Shown one piece after another: positions 20,834-28,854 of a DNA stretch of 64,000 bases (within the stretch, counting starts at the first letter, position 1; each line of letters opens with the position of its first letter). The position numbers and the translations under genes were made by a program. The notes beneath the pieces were generated by a model. That model saw nothing but the letters and a program-made list of their open reading frames with translations, did not search any database and had not been told where the DNA came from. This stretch comes from Bacteroidota bacterium. GTDB lineage: Bacteria > Bacteroidota > Bacteroidia > AKYH767-A > 2013-40CM-41-45. The DNA lies in the NCBI GenBank assembly GCA_016721305.1, contig JADKIH010000015.1:1-64000 (forward strand). The letters run 5' to 3'.

Positions 20834-21762
20834 TTACTTAAGGTCAATCTTCGATCGCCCAATCAAAACTCCGCTATGGTAAATTTCGACATTGTAAGCT
20901 CCTTTTACGAATTGAGAACCCTTTGCAAGTTCAATATCAACAGGAGTATCGGAATTATTGTACTCGACTGATTGACGTTTCGTGAAAATAAGATTTTGAG
21001 TATTGTTAGGAATCGTTTCTGTGCTCGACGTCATCACATTTCCATCCGGGCCAAGAACGCGGAGATAGATATCAACGGCGCCATTATCGATCACATGATT
21101 TTCGGCAAGAACGAAATGCGTGCGCATTTGCATTACCTGTTTTGCTTTATTGGTAACGATAGATTTGCCGTTTGATTTGAATCTCAAACCCTCAGTAGTA
21201 ACATTCATAGCCTTAAGAATCGAACCTGCACTAACCTTAGTTGCAAGTCGTGAGTTTTCGTCGGTTAGGCTATTACTTCTTGCCCGCTCTTGCGTAAGCG
21301 TTGAATTCAGCGTTTGATTTTCGGCTTGCAATTTAGCATTAACGGTATTGAGAGAATCTATTTGAAGAACGTAAACATCGTTCATCTCTTTCAGTTTTGC
21401 CAGCTCAGCTTTTGCTCGTGCAATTTGTGCCGGTCCGCCTAAAAGAATTAGTTTTTGAATTTCGGCAACCTTTGCTTTGATTTGCTCATCTTTTTCCGTC
21501 ATCTGATTCTGAAGATCAGAGTTCTCAGATTTTACTTTTTCAAAATCGTTTTTGAATTGATTGAGCTGAACTTGCAAAGCATCTCTTCGGCAGTAGTAGT
21601 AACGATAGTTTGATTTGCAGCATCGAGATGATTCTTCTTATCAAAAAACTGCCAGAGCAGCAGAGCATTCGTTCCCAAAAGAATTGTAATAACGATAATG
21701 ACTATTCCTTTGCGGGGGCCTTGCTCCTGGTAATCGGCTTTATTGATATCCTGAGTATCCAT
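20834..21762 (-). CDS. Membrane-anchored coiled-coil protein, split by a one-base deletion near 21585
   Basis: The start at 21762 gives MDTQDINKADYQEQGPRKG and a single transmembrane helix (about 21-38, IVIIVITILLGTNALLLW), then a coiled coil. The frame breaks near AANQTIVTTTAEE; restoring one base around 21580-21587 continues into DALQVQLNQFKNDFEKVKSE and reads through to 20834. The whole is about 309 residues: anchor, coiled coil (about 40-160), and a C-terminal beta-rich domain (LRVLGPDGNVMTSS, GAYNVEIYHSGVLIG). Bacteroidota have similar proteins of unknown function. It is followed upstream by the DUF1844 gene, probably in one operon. Confidence 0.7.
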
Positions 21763-21781
21763 TTGTGGTTGGGAGAGTTTC

Positions 21782-22051
21782 TTAAGAAGGTATTTGGTCT
21801 TTTTTGGTTTCGTCTACAAAGTTTAAACGCAAGTCGGTTAGTATACTGTCTAACATCCTGCTTTGTTGCGATGACAAATTGCCATTAGTTTTTTCGCGAA
21901 TTAATTCAAGCATCTCGATAGCCTGACGAGCTTGTCCCAAGTCACGTTCTATCTTATCGGTAGCCGGATTTTTTAATTTTCCGAGCGCGACCATGGCCGA
22001 TGAGTAGAAAATGGAAAGTAATTGAGTAAATAATTGATCTTCGTTTTGCAT
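21782..22051 (-). CDS. DUF1844 domain protein
   Basis: The 89-residue protein matches the DUF1844 pattern: an N-terminal helix with ALGKLKNPATDK, then ARQAIEMLELIREKTNGNL and a final SILTDLRLNFVDE helix. It is small, helical and cytoplasmic. The family is widespread in bacteria but its role is not established. The coiled-coil protein gene lies 19 bases downstream. Confidence 0.85.
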   Translation of the reverse strand: MQNEDQLFTQLLSIFYSSAMVALGKLKNPATDKIERDLGQARQAIEMLELIREKTNGNLSSQQSRMLDSILTDLRLNFVDETKKDQIPS

Positions 22052-22182
22052 AGGGATTCAGTCATTCAAAACTACACAAATGTAATATTTTTTGAAGTTA
22101 AAAAATTTATTTAGCGAGGCGCAACCTCCTCAGACTGAACATCGAATAAGACTAAAATCAGTATCTTACACCTCAATTGAAC

Positions 22183-22230
22183 GATCCCATTCCGAATTCC
22201 TTAATCGGATGGAGAATGGGCTATTCCGAA
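22183..22230 (+). repeat. Possible outlying copy of the interspersed hairpin element
   Basis: CCCATTC (22186-22192) and GAATGGG (22214-22220) form an inverted repeat around an AATTCC-type loop and are followed by CTATTCCG, like the first hairpin of the element at 24206. The remainder of 22052-22281 shows nothing further. Confidence 0.35.
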
Positions 22231-22281
22231 GGCATTCGTTGTAAAAACCTTCGTATTTTCTAAACAAAGAGGTATCACGTT

Positions 22282-23460
22282 ATGGCAGGCCGAAAATCGC
22301 TGAAGAGCTTCAGGAAACCCTACAGCCTCTTAAATAAAGTTCGCTGGATTCAGAGTGGATCCGGCTATTTCAAAGAACTCACTGAATTAATCAATTCGGC
22401 TGAGTCGGAGATCCATATTCAAACGTACATTTTTTCATCCGATCATACAGGCTTACAAATTGCAGAAGCCTTGATTGGCGCGGCCCGGCGTGGAGTAAAC
22501 ATCTTTTTGCTGATCGATGCATACGGGTCCAAACAGCTCACAAGTACCATCGAAGAACAGATGACGGCTGCGGGTATACAGATCTTTCGCTACGGTAAGT
22601 TCTATTCACAAGGCCGATTGCATATCAGCCGGCGATTGCATCGGAAAATAATTGTCATCGATGGCAAGAGTGCTATTGTCGGGGGAATGAATATCAGCGA
22701 CCATTACAACGACATCAGTCATCAGCTTGCATGGCTCGACTTTGCTGTTATTTTGGAAGGTGAAATTGCCCGTCGGCTTCGGCATATCTGCAAGGCGCGC
22801 TGGAAAGGGGTCAAATTTCCGCGCCTGAACGACGAGGATGATCTAAAGGAAGCCGGCTTTGCCATACCTGTCAGGATTAGGCGAAACGATTTCGTGAGAA
22901 ACCAGAACGAAATTGCCGTCAGCTACCGCCAGGCAATACGTCAGGCGCAAAAAAGCCTGCTTTTCATCGGGGCTTACTTCCTTCCGGGTGGAAGGAGCAG
23001 GCGACTATTACGCGATACGGCGAGAAGAGGTGTTGATGTTCGGATTTTGGTGGCCGAGCATTCCGATGTCGGAATCATGGGAAATGCACGTCGTTACTTG
23101 TACGCCTGGCTTATACGAAACGGAATCAAAGTTTTCGAATACAGGAAATCGAATGTACACGGCAAGGTTCTCGTTGCCGACAAACAATGGGTAACCATCG
23201 GATCATTTGATCTGAATAATCTGAGTACTTTCAGCAATATTGAATTGAATCTCGATATCAACCATGCTCCGTTCGCCGATGATTTATCGCGACACATTGA
23301 AAAGCTGATTGATGAAAATTCAGTGCAAATAACGCCGGATCTTATCCAGAAGCATTCCGGAATTTTTGAAAAGTTCAAATTATGGGCAGCGTATCAGATC
23401 GTGAAAACGCTTTTTGTGCTCTCTGTATATCTGTCAGGAAAAGGCGATCGCGAAAGTTAG
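22282..23460 (+). CDS. Phospholipase D-family enzyme, cardiolipin synthase-like
   Basis: The 392-residue protein carries two HxKxxxxD motifs: HRKIIVIDGKSAIVGGMN (about 119-136) and HGKVLVADKQWVTIGSFDL (about 293-311), each in one half of a PLD-type dimer-like fold. Cardiolipin synthases of this family join two phosphatidylglycerols. The usual N-terminal membrane helices are missing, so it resembles the short ClsB-type enzymes, and a C-terminal hydrophobic stretch (IVKTLFVLSVYL) may touch the membrane. Its stop overlaps the stop of the convergent gene. Phosphatidyltransferase versus another PLD activity cannot be decided here. Confidence 0.85.
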   Translation: MAGRKSLKSFRKPYSLLNKVRWIQSGSGYFKELTELINSAESEIHIQTYIFSSDHTGLQIAEALIGAARRGVNIFLLIDAYGSKQLTSTIEEQMTAAGIQIFRYGKFYSQGRLHISRRLHRKIIVIDGKSAIVGGMNISDHYNDISHQLAWLDFAVILEGEIARRLRHICKARWKGVKFPRLNDEDDLKEAGFAIPVRIRRNDFVRNQNEIAVSYRQAIRQAQKSLLFIGAYFLPGGRSRRLLRDTARRGVDVRILVAEHSDVGIMGNARRYLYAWLIRNGIKVFEYRKSNVHGKVLVADKQWVTIGSFDLNNLSTFSNIELNLDINHAPFADDLSRHIEKLIDENSVQITPDLIQKHSGIFEKFKLWAAYQIVKTLFVLSVYLSGKGDRES

Positions 23461-24179
23461 GCAGCTCCGGCAATTCGCTTTACAAGCGTGCGCTTTGCCA
23501 AAGGTAAAAATGTCTCGTCGAACGGAATGGCCAGATTAGTCTCGATGACAAAAGTAGCCGGATTCGGAAGATTTTTATTGAAACGAATTAAGTCGAGCTT
23601 GATCGCTTCGAATGTATTCAGAATCGACATTTCGTACGACTTAAGATACGTCAGATTTATACCGCGATATTTTTCAATAGGGTTTTCGAAAATAGAAATA
23701 TGAAATTCGTACACACGCATTTCAGGCGAGCTTATTTCTTTCAAAAAAAGATACCCGCTTTCGTTATGCAGTGGCATTACTCCTACCGGAAATACTTTCA
23801 GATGATCTTCTATAAAGTCGTAGATCTTTTTTCCTTCGCGCAAATAATTTTCCATTTGCGGAATGGAGAAATCCAGAATCGATTCTATCTCCTGCATGAT
23901 GGAATCATCTTGAACCATCTTGTCGTAAATGAGTCTGAATTTTTCCAAATCGACTGTACGAAGTCGTTCCGGAAACATGTTATATAAATGTTGTTTATTA
24001 TCCTTCAGCGCTTTTAAATTTCTGTAATGATCGACCAGATCACTCAGGTAAGGATACAAACGATTCTCCGTGAAGTTTTCGCTCACGTGTTGCAGGTATG
24101 CTAACAAGACATATTTCTTGTATTCAAAATCAATTTGATTTTCGGTAATCCAGTTTTTATTAAGTGCTACCATCGACAT
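23457..24179 (-). CDS. Conserved hypothetical protein
   Basis: This 240-residue cytoplasmic protein has no signal peptide or membrane segment. It is predicted mostly helical in the first half (NKNWITENQIDFEYKKYVLLAYLQHV) and mixed in the second, ending in a basic segment LAKRTLVKRIAGAA. I do not recognise a family with a known role. It converges on the cardiolipin-synthase-like gene with overlapping stops, so the two 3' ends are shared. Composition matches its neighbours. Confidence 0.7.
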   Translation of the reverse strand: MSMVALNKNWITENQIDFEYKKYVLLAYLQHVSENFTENRLYPYLSDLVDHYRNLKALKDNKQHLYNMFPERLRTVDLEKFRLIYDKMVQDDSIMQEIESILDFSIPQMENYLREGKKIYDFIEDHLKVFPVGVMPLHNESGYLFLKEISSPEMRVYEFHISIFENPIEKYRGINLTYLKSYEMSILNTFEAIKLDLIRFNKNLPNPATFVIETNLAIPFDETFLPLAKRTLVKRIAGAA

Positions 24180-24205
24180 ATCTGATTAGTTTATATCTTT
24201 TGAGT

Positions 24206-24302
24206 TATACCATTCCTAAATTAAAATTCGAATAGAGAATGGTATATCCGCCTTGGCGGATCTTGGTTCAATTATTTCGTAAACTGAAGTATGATTGGTA
24301 TA
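24206..24302 (+). repeat. Interspersed two-hairpin element, copy A (reference copy)
   Basis: The first hairpin is TATACCATTC (24206-24215) with GAATGGTATA (24237-24246) around a loop containing AAATTAAAATTCG. The second is ATCCGCC TT GGCGGAT (24247-24261 region). A tail TTCAATTATTTCGTAAACT follows, and GGTATA closes the copy. It lies in the 324-bp gap before the OmpA lipoprotein gene. Nothing else is recognisable in the gap. Confidence 0.75.
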
Positions 24303-24503
24303 AATAATCGTTTTGCTATTCCCTTTATTCCCGCAGGAAAGTCGATTCCCAAACCGGAAAAGTTGAGGTATCAGACTAATAAACGGAAAATAAGCCTAAA
24401 TGTTCTCCGTTCATTGTTGAAAATTACATGAGAAACACCGAAATCGGCCCTTTAATAGGGGTAATTTAGCAGGATATTCTTCTAAAAATCAATATACGAA
24501 TCA

Positions 24504-25505
24504 ATGAAAAAACTATCAGCAAAATTACCTCTGATTCTTGCAGTTCTGGCCGTTGCTACACTTTTCAATGCCTGTGTTCCGGCACGTCGTTTTGAAGATC
24601 TCCAAAAGAGAGAGAAAACTTGCCAGGACGAAAACAAGCAATTGAAATCCGACAACGAGCGATTGACAACGGAGAACACCGAGTTGAAAGCTTCGGGCTC
24701 AGAAATGCAGAAGAATATAACCGGCCTTGTGGAAGACACAACGGAAATGGGCAATGCTTATCACCGCTTAACCGGGTTATACGGCGAGCTCACGAAGTCG
24801 TACGATAAATTACTTGCAAACAACGAAAAATTGCTTGCCGGCAATACTGAAGAAACGCGTAAACTCATTGGCGAATTGAACCGCACGAAAGATGAGTTGC
24901 AACGTCGCGAAGATCGCATGAAGAAAGATTCGATTGCTTTGGATGAGCGCGAAAAGAGTTTGAACGATTTGAAAGAAGGCTTACGTGCGAAGCAAGCACG
25001 TGTAGACGAGCTTGAATCGATATTGAATCGTACCGATTCGTCCGTAAATGCATTAAAGAAAGCCGTAAGCGATGCATTGCTTGGTTTTGAAAACAACGGC
25101 TTATCCGTTTACCAGAAGAATGGAAAAGTATACGTATCGATGGAAGAACGATTACTCTTTGCTTCCGGCAGTACAGTAATTGAAAAAGCCGGTGTAGATG
25201 CGTTGAAAAATCTCAGTAAGCTTTTAGCAACGAATAAAGACATCAACGTAGTGGTAGAAGGACATACCGACAATGTGCCGATTAACGGAACACTTGCAAG
25301 CGGAGCAAAAGACAATTGGGAGTTGAGTGTACTTCGTGCAACATCAGTAGTCAAAACACTTACAGCTGACAAAGACATCGATCCATTACGCATCACTGCA
25401 TCAGGTAAAGGACCTTTTCAGCCAATCGATCCGGCAGCCACCGCCGATGCCCGCAAGAAAAACCGCCGAACAGAAATCATCTCTCTCCGAAGTTGGATGA
25501 GTTGA
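24504..25505 (+). CDS. OmpA-family lipoprotein with coiled coil
   Basis: The 333-residue protein has a lipobox ending at Cys24 (LFNAC), a long coiled coil (about 30-195, rich in Lys/Glu/Leu) and a C-terminal OmpA/MotB peptidoglycan-binding domain (about 210-333) with VVVEGHTDNVPI, NWELSVLRATSVVKTL and a late RKKNRRTEI. It probably links the outer membrane to the cell wall, with the coiled coil spanning the gap. It stands alone, followed by a repeat array and a strong hairpin. Confidence 0.9.
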   Translation: MKKLSAKLPLILAVLAVATLFNACVPARRFEDLQKREKTCQDENKQLKSDNERLTTENTELKASGSEMQKNITGLVEDTTEMGNAYHRLTGLYGELTKSYDKLLANNEKLLAGNTEETRKLIGELNRTKDELQRREDRMKKDSIALDEREKSLNDLKEGLRAKQARVDELESILNRTDSSVNALKKAVSDALLGFENNGLSVYQKNGKVYVSMEERLLFASGSTVIEKAGVDALKNLSKLLATNKDINVVVEGHTDNVPINGTLASGAKDNWELSVLRATSVVKTLTADKDIDPLRITASGKGPFQPIDPAATADARKKNRRTEIISLRSWMS

Positions 25506-25539
25506 TGAGGTTGTTGGGAGTGGAGAAGTAGGACGGGGT

Positions 25540-25591
25540 GCGAGTTGCGAGTTGCGGGTTGCGGGTTGCGAGTTGCGGGTTGCGGGTTGCG
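25540..25591. repeat. 7-bp tandem repeat array, GTTGCGG type
   Basis: Seven or more heptamers GTTGCGA/GTTGCGG stand in tandem after the OmpA gene. They are the reverse complement of the array at 10296-10357. The array abuts a long hairpin. Confidence 0.85.
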
Positions 25592-25657
25592 AAAAAGACG
25601 ATAGCGATAACGATAACGAAGGAGGTCTTTCGTTATCGTTATCGCTATCGTCTTTTT
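25592..25657. terminator. Perfect 29-bp inverted repeat, terminator-like
   Basis: The left arm 25592-25620 and right arm 25629-25657 are exact reverse complements (AAAAAGACGATAGCG... against ...CGCTATCGTCTTTTT) with an 8-base loop GGAGGTCT. T-runs follow on both strands, so it can end transcription of the OmpA gene and of the convergent barrel gene. The arms contain CGATAA repeats. Confidence 0.8.
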
Positions 25658-25741
25658 TTGTTATCGTCTTACGCCGATCCTGAACACGTTTTAGTGTGAG
25701 TTTGAGTAGCAGGGGGAGTTAACAGAGCTGTGCTTTGTAGG

Positions 25742-26758
25742 TTAGTTACTACCTTGCCCGTATATTCCCTTACCCTTCCACGTAAACTTATACGCGAATT
25801 CGAGGCTGATGTAAGAGAAAGAATCTTTCATGCCCGGATTACCGCGGGGGCTTGTTGCAGGTCCGATGGTGCCATCAGTACCTTGTCCGGTTGGATCAGA
25901 AATATATTTTGCCAATTCAAATTGAGTAGCATCAGGGAAGCTGCGGTGAAGTTCGTCGTACGTAGCGTAGCGACCACTGACATCATCCAGATAGTCCGTC
26001 ATGAAAAGATAGTAATTGAATTCGGCGCTGATAGTAATGAGTTTTGAATAAGAGTAGCGAATACCACCACCCAGAGGGAAAGCGATATTCCAATTGCTAT
26101 AAGGTTGAGTTGAGTGGACTTCTTTATTGTAGCCTTGTCCTTCTGTCATCCATGTACGCAAATCAGTTTCGTACACACCATCTTTTTCGATGATATTACC
26201 CAAGCCACGTGAATTCTCGGCAACATCGCGAATTGTACCATCGTTCCATACATAATAGCGATTTGCAAGATCAACCGACCCGCGGAATAAATCTGCTTTT
26301 GGTTTACCATAGAACACACCAACACCTCCGGATAAGAAAATGCTGAAGCGAGGTTTGCTTAATGGAGCATAACGATTGATATAAATATTGTAAGTGAAAT
26401 CCGCTTCAGTTCCGAACACATCGTTACGGAATCCGATACCACGAAGATAGTTGCGTAGTTCTTTACCCTTCTTACCTCCTATCGGAGTTGTTTCATCGTA
26501 TTGCAGACGATGCCAGCTCAGTCGAAGTTGCATATCGAACGAAGGGAATTGATTATGCGTTTTCTTTGGGTTGTTTAAGAAGTTACGGAGAGTAATGGCA
26601 GCGCCGGTATTGGCAGAAGAGAACGGAAATATTTTTTCGTTAGCCAGATCACCGATATAATTAACCACACCGCCTGAGAGAGCGATATTGGCCGTACGCT
26701 GTGCGAGCATGGCGAACGGACTAAGAAAAAGCAACAGGACGAGTAACTGTTTTTTCAT
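25742..26758 (-). CDS. DUF6089-like outer-membrane beta-barrel protein, third paralogue
   Basis: The 338-residue protein has a signal peptide (1-19, FAMLAQ) and a barrel-like body. It shares landmarks with the pair at 10553 and 11505: MTEGQGYN, FMTDYLDDVSGRY and SPRGNPGMKDSFSY, and ends in a strand EFAYKFTWK plus a short tail GKGIYGQGSN. Compared with the others it has an insert (about 155-200, DLANRYYVWNDGTIRD). Function unknown. Confidence 0.8.
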   Translation of the reverse strand: MKKQLLVLLLFLSPFAMLAQRTANIALSGGVVNYIGDLANEKIFPFSSANTGAAITLRNFLNNPKKTHNQFPSFDMQLRLSWHRLQYDETTPIGGKKGKELRNYLRGIGFRNDVFGTEADFTYNIYINRYAPLSKPRFSIFLSGGVGVFYGKPKADLFRGSVDLANRYYVWNDGTIRDVAENSRGLGNIIEKDGVYETDLRTWMTEGQGYNKEVHSTQPYSNWNIAFPLGGGIRYSYSKLITISAEFNYYLFMTDYLDDVSGRYATYDELHRSFPDATQFELAKYISDPTGQGTDGTIGPATSPRGNPGMKDSFSYISLEFAYKFTWKGKGIYGQGSN

Positions 26759-26858
26759 GGGTCAGAGTATTAACCATATGAAGATAAAGTAATTATTTTT
26801 TATGGAGATCGGAATTTTGACGAACGGCCTCATATTTTGGTGAACGGCCTAAAATCGT

Positions 26859-27275
26859 CTATGCATGGTGCAAGAGAGAGGACGAAATAATATGAATTCC
26901 GATGGTATAGACCAGGGCGATGACCATTGAGGCCATTGCAATCTTAAAAACACGGTTGAGATCAGCTTTTCGGTATTTCGGGTTCTCTACCTCTTCCAGA
27001 TTCCCTAATTCTTTGAAGTTATGCAAAGAAAAGAAACCGAAGATGACACAAAATCCGCTCTTAATTTCATTGTAAAGAACGAGTGCAGAAAACGTTGTCA
27101 GCAAGAGAGAAACCCATAATAAAACCGAAAAAGGGAAGTAAAAAGTGAGCACGGAAAGTACGACCGATAGGGGAAGAAAAAAGCTTAAAAACTTCTTTCT
27201 GACACCGATCTCCCGGGTCCCGATATTGCATCGGCCTGCCTTGTAGGCATTCTGAATATGTTCTGGGGATTTCAA
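26859..27275 (-). CDS. Small membrane protein of unknown function
   Basis: The 138-residue frame opens at a TTG right after an in-frame TGA, so the start is uncertain. It contains GRCNIGTREIGVRKK (about 14-28), then two close hydrophobic segments (about 30-70) and a third near 112-131 (IAMASMVIALVYTIGIHII). The cytoplasmic middle has LHNFKELGNLEEVENPKYRK. I recognise the CNIG-type opening from small Bacteroidota membrane proteins, but no function is known to me. Confidence 0.55.
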   Translation of the reverse strand: MKSPEHIQNAYKAGRCNIGTREIGVRKKFLSFFLPLSVVLSVLTFYFPFSVLLWVSLLLTTFSALVLYNEIKSGFCVIFGFFSLHNFKELGNLEEVENPKYRKADLNRVFKIAMASMVIALVYTIGIHIISSSLLHHA

Positions 27276-27380
27276 TCAGGGTAAATAACAGAGCAGTCGG
27301 GAAAATGTTTTGACAAGCCGAAAATAAGGCGGAAATTCTAAGAGAAATTGCCCGATTTCGCCTATTTTCGCGCCTCATCC

Positions 27381-27452
27381 GGCCTCGTAGTTCAACGGAT
27401 AGAATAGAAGTTTCCTAAACTTTAGATGGCAGTTCGATTCTGCCCGAGGCCG
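27381..27452 (+). tRNA. tRNA-Arg, anticodon CCT
   Basis: The acceptor stem GGCCTCG pairs with CGAGGCC. The anticodon stem GAAGT/ACTTT encloses TTCCTAA with anticodon CCT. The T arm is GGCAG TTCGATT CTGCC, and the discriminator is G. The CCA end is not encoded. The D arm has the GTTC...GAAT form. A GTGTGAG repeat array starts at once downstream. Confidence 0.92.
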
Positions 27453-27716
27453 CTGGTTAGTGTATGAGTAAGTGTGAGTGTGAGGTGTGTGAGAGGTTTG
27501 TGTGAGATGTGTGAGAAGTTTGTGTGAGTGGTGTGAGAAGTTTGTGTGAGGGGTGTGAGGTGTGTGAGCGGTTTGTGTGAGATGTGAGATGTGTGAGATG
27601 TTTGTGTGAGGGGTGTGAGAAGTTTGTGTGAGGTGTGTGAGATGTGTGAGGTGTGTGAGATGTTTGTGTGAGGGGTGTGAGAAGTTTGTGTGAGATGTGT
27701 GAGATGTGTGAGAGAA
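27453..27716. repeat. GTGTGAG-rich degenerate tandem array
   Basis: About 260 bases are built from GTGTGAG, ATGTGTGAG and AAGTTTGTGTGAG units in irregular order. The plus strand is almost free of C. A minus-strand reading frame across it gives only Ser/His/Thr/Pro repeats and I do not regard it as a gene. The remaining part, 27717-27846, shows no feature. Confidence 0.85.
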
Positions 27717-27846
27717 CAGTTTTTAGTTGACCAAGTTTAAAACTATTTCCTTTTAATCCAATCGATACGTTTTGTCGAATTTTCCCGCATATATTGGTTG
27801 TATACTTTTTTTGTGTGACGGACATTTGTAAGAAATATATATTGCC

Positions 27847-28194
27847 ATGATGGACTTTGAAAAACTGATGGTTTATCAGAAAGCAAAATCGTTTAGTATT
27901 AATGTTTGGGAAAAAGTGCTTAAGAAAAACAAAGCTGACCACGTGCTTGCAGATCAATTAAGGAGGTCTTCGACCAGTATTGCCTTAAATATTGCAGAAG
28001 GCACCAGTAGGTTTTCTAAGGCGGATCGGAGACACTTTTATGTGGTGGCTCGGGGATCGGCTTATGAGAGTGTGGCGGTTTTGGATTTATTGAAAGATAC
28101 CGGATTCATAGACGAAACATTGTACGAAAATTTTGAATTGCAGGCGACGGAAATTAGTAAGATGTTGTTTGGGTTGGAAAAAGCTTTGCAGTAA
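27847..28194 (+). CDS. Four-helix-bundle protein (23S rRNA intervening-sequence protein family)
   Basis: The 115-residue helical protein has the family pattern FEKLMVYQKAKSFSINVWEK, then LADQLRRSSTSIALNIAEG (about 38-56) and a conserved RRHFYVVARGSAYESVAVLDL. This family was first found inside 23S rRNA intervening sequences but is common as a free gene in Bacteroidota, often near repeats or dispersed genes. Two ATGs (27847, 27850) are possible. Function unknown. Confidence 0.85.
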   Translation: MMDFEKLMVYQKAKSFSINVWEKVLKKNKADHVLADQLRRSSTSIALNIAEGTSRFSKADRRHFYVVARGSAYESVAVLDLLKDTGFIDETLYENFELQATEISKMLFGLEKALQ

Positions 28195-28344
28195 TATTTC
28201 GTTTTTTCATTGATAAAGCAGAATGAAAATATAAAACCACTGAATTGTCCGGAGTTGAGCCTCTCAGATGTTTCATTTTCCTTTTGAGAATTCAATACTT
28301 GATTCGTCAAGTACGAATTACTTGATAGTAGCAATTTATCCCTT

Positions 28345-28374
28345 TTGAAAACTTAAAATATTTTCCTTACTTTG
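28345..28374 (+). promoter_or_regulatory. Promoter of tssE-tssF-tssG
   Basis: TTG (28345-28347), exactly 19 bases, then TTACTTTG (28367-28374), close to the Bacteroidota consensus TTG-N19-TAnnTTTG with one mismatch. It ends 21 bases before the tssE ATG. Confidence 0.55.
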
Positions 28375-28395
28375 TTAGAGTCACTCTGATAAAAC

Positions 28396-28833
28396 ATGAA
28401 CCAATTCCTAACGCAACCAGTTAATTTTAAGGCACTTATGAGTGGAGATGGGCATCCGAAATGCAATCTTCACCAATCGATTGCTCAGCGTATCCACCTA
28501 GTACTGGTCACGAATATGGGAGAATTCAGAAGTGATTCTGAATTTGGCTGTACAATTTGGGAGCATGATTTTGAAAATATGCCGAATGTGAATTCGTGGA
28601 AGGACAAAATGATTAATAATATTCGGGAAGTATTAGAAAAGTATGAACTGCGTTTAATCAATCAGCAAGTTGGTATCGATATCTCTCAGGAGGAATTTTC
28701 GAGCAATGACAAATCGAATATGAAACGGATTAAGAGGAGAATTGACATTACCCTGAAAGCAAATATTAAAAAAACGAATGAAGCCTTCCTGTTTCAGGAA
28801 ACTCTTTACATAAGCCCTGTCTGGCTTGATTAA
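28396..28833 (+). CDS. tssE: T6SS baseplate protein TssE (gp25-like)
   Basis: The 145-residue protein resembles phage T4 gp25/GPW lysozyme-like wedge proteins: a helical start with QRIHLVLVTNMGEFRSDSEFGCTIWEHDF, where GEFRSDSEFG stands in place of the usual GE.....YG, and a late EFLFQE-type strand. TssE joins baseplate wedges to the first sheath ring. It leads tssF and tssG with short gaps (21 and 17 bases), a standard baseplate trio. Confidence 0.85.
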   Translation: MNQFLTQPVNFKALMSGDGHPKCNLHQSIAQRIHLVLVTNMGEFRSDSEFGCTIWEHDFENMPNVNSWKDKMINNIREVLEKYELRLINQQVGIDISQEEFSSNDKSNMKRIKRRIDITLKANIKKTNEAFLFQETLYISPVWLD

Positions 28834-28854
28834 CTATATTGATAGAAATACATT

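Noticed and set aside
22783..23378. Alternative frames inside the cardiolipin-synthase-like gene
   Set aside because: The main frame carries both HKD motifs; the alternatives have no family features.
24206..24302. Interspersed element as a simple terminator or promoter
   Set aside because: It lacks a T-run after the stems, occurs in both orientations relative to genes, and keeps a tail beyond the hairpins that a terminator would not need.
27453..27716. GTGTGAG array as a CRISPR locus
   Set aside because: Units are 7-13 bp, irregular and without unique spacers; no cas genes are in the window.
27457..27957. Minus-strand frame of 166 codons rich in Ser/His/Thr/Pro over the GTGTGAG array
   Set aside because: It is a by-product of a stop-free repeat, overlaps the IVP-like gene antisense, and has no protein-like features outside the repeat.
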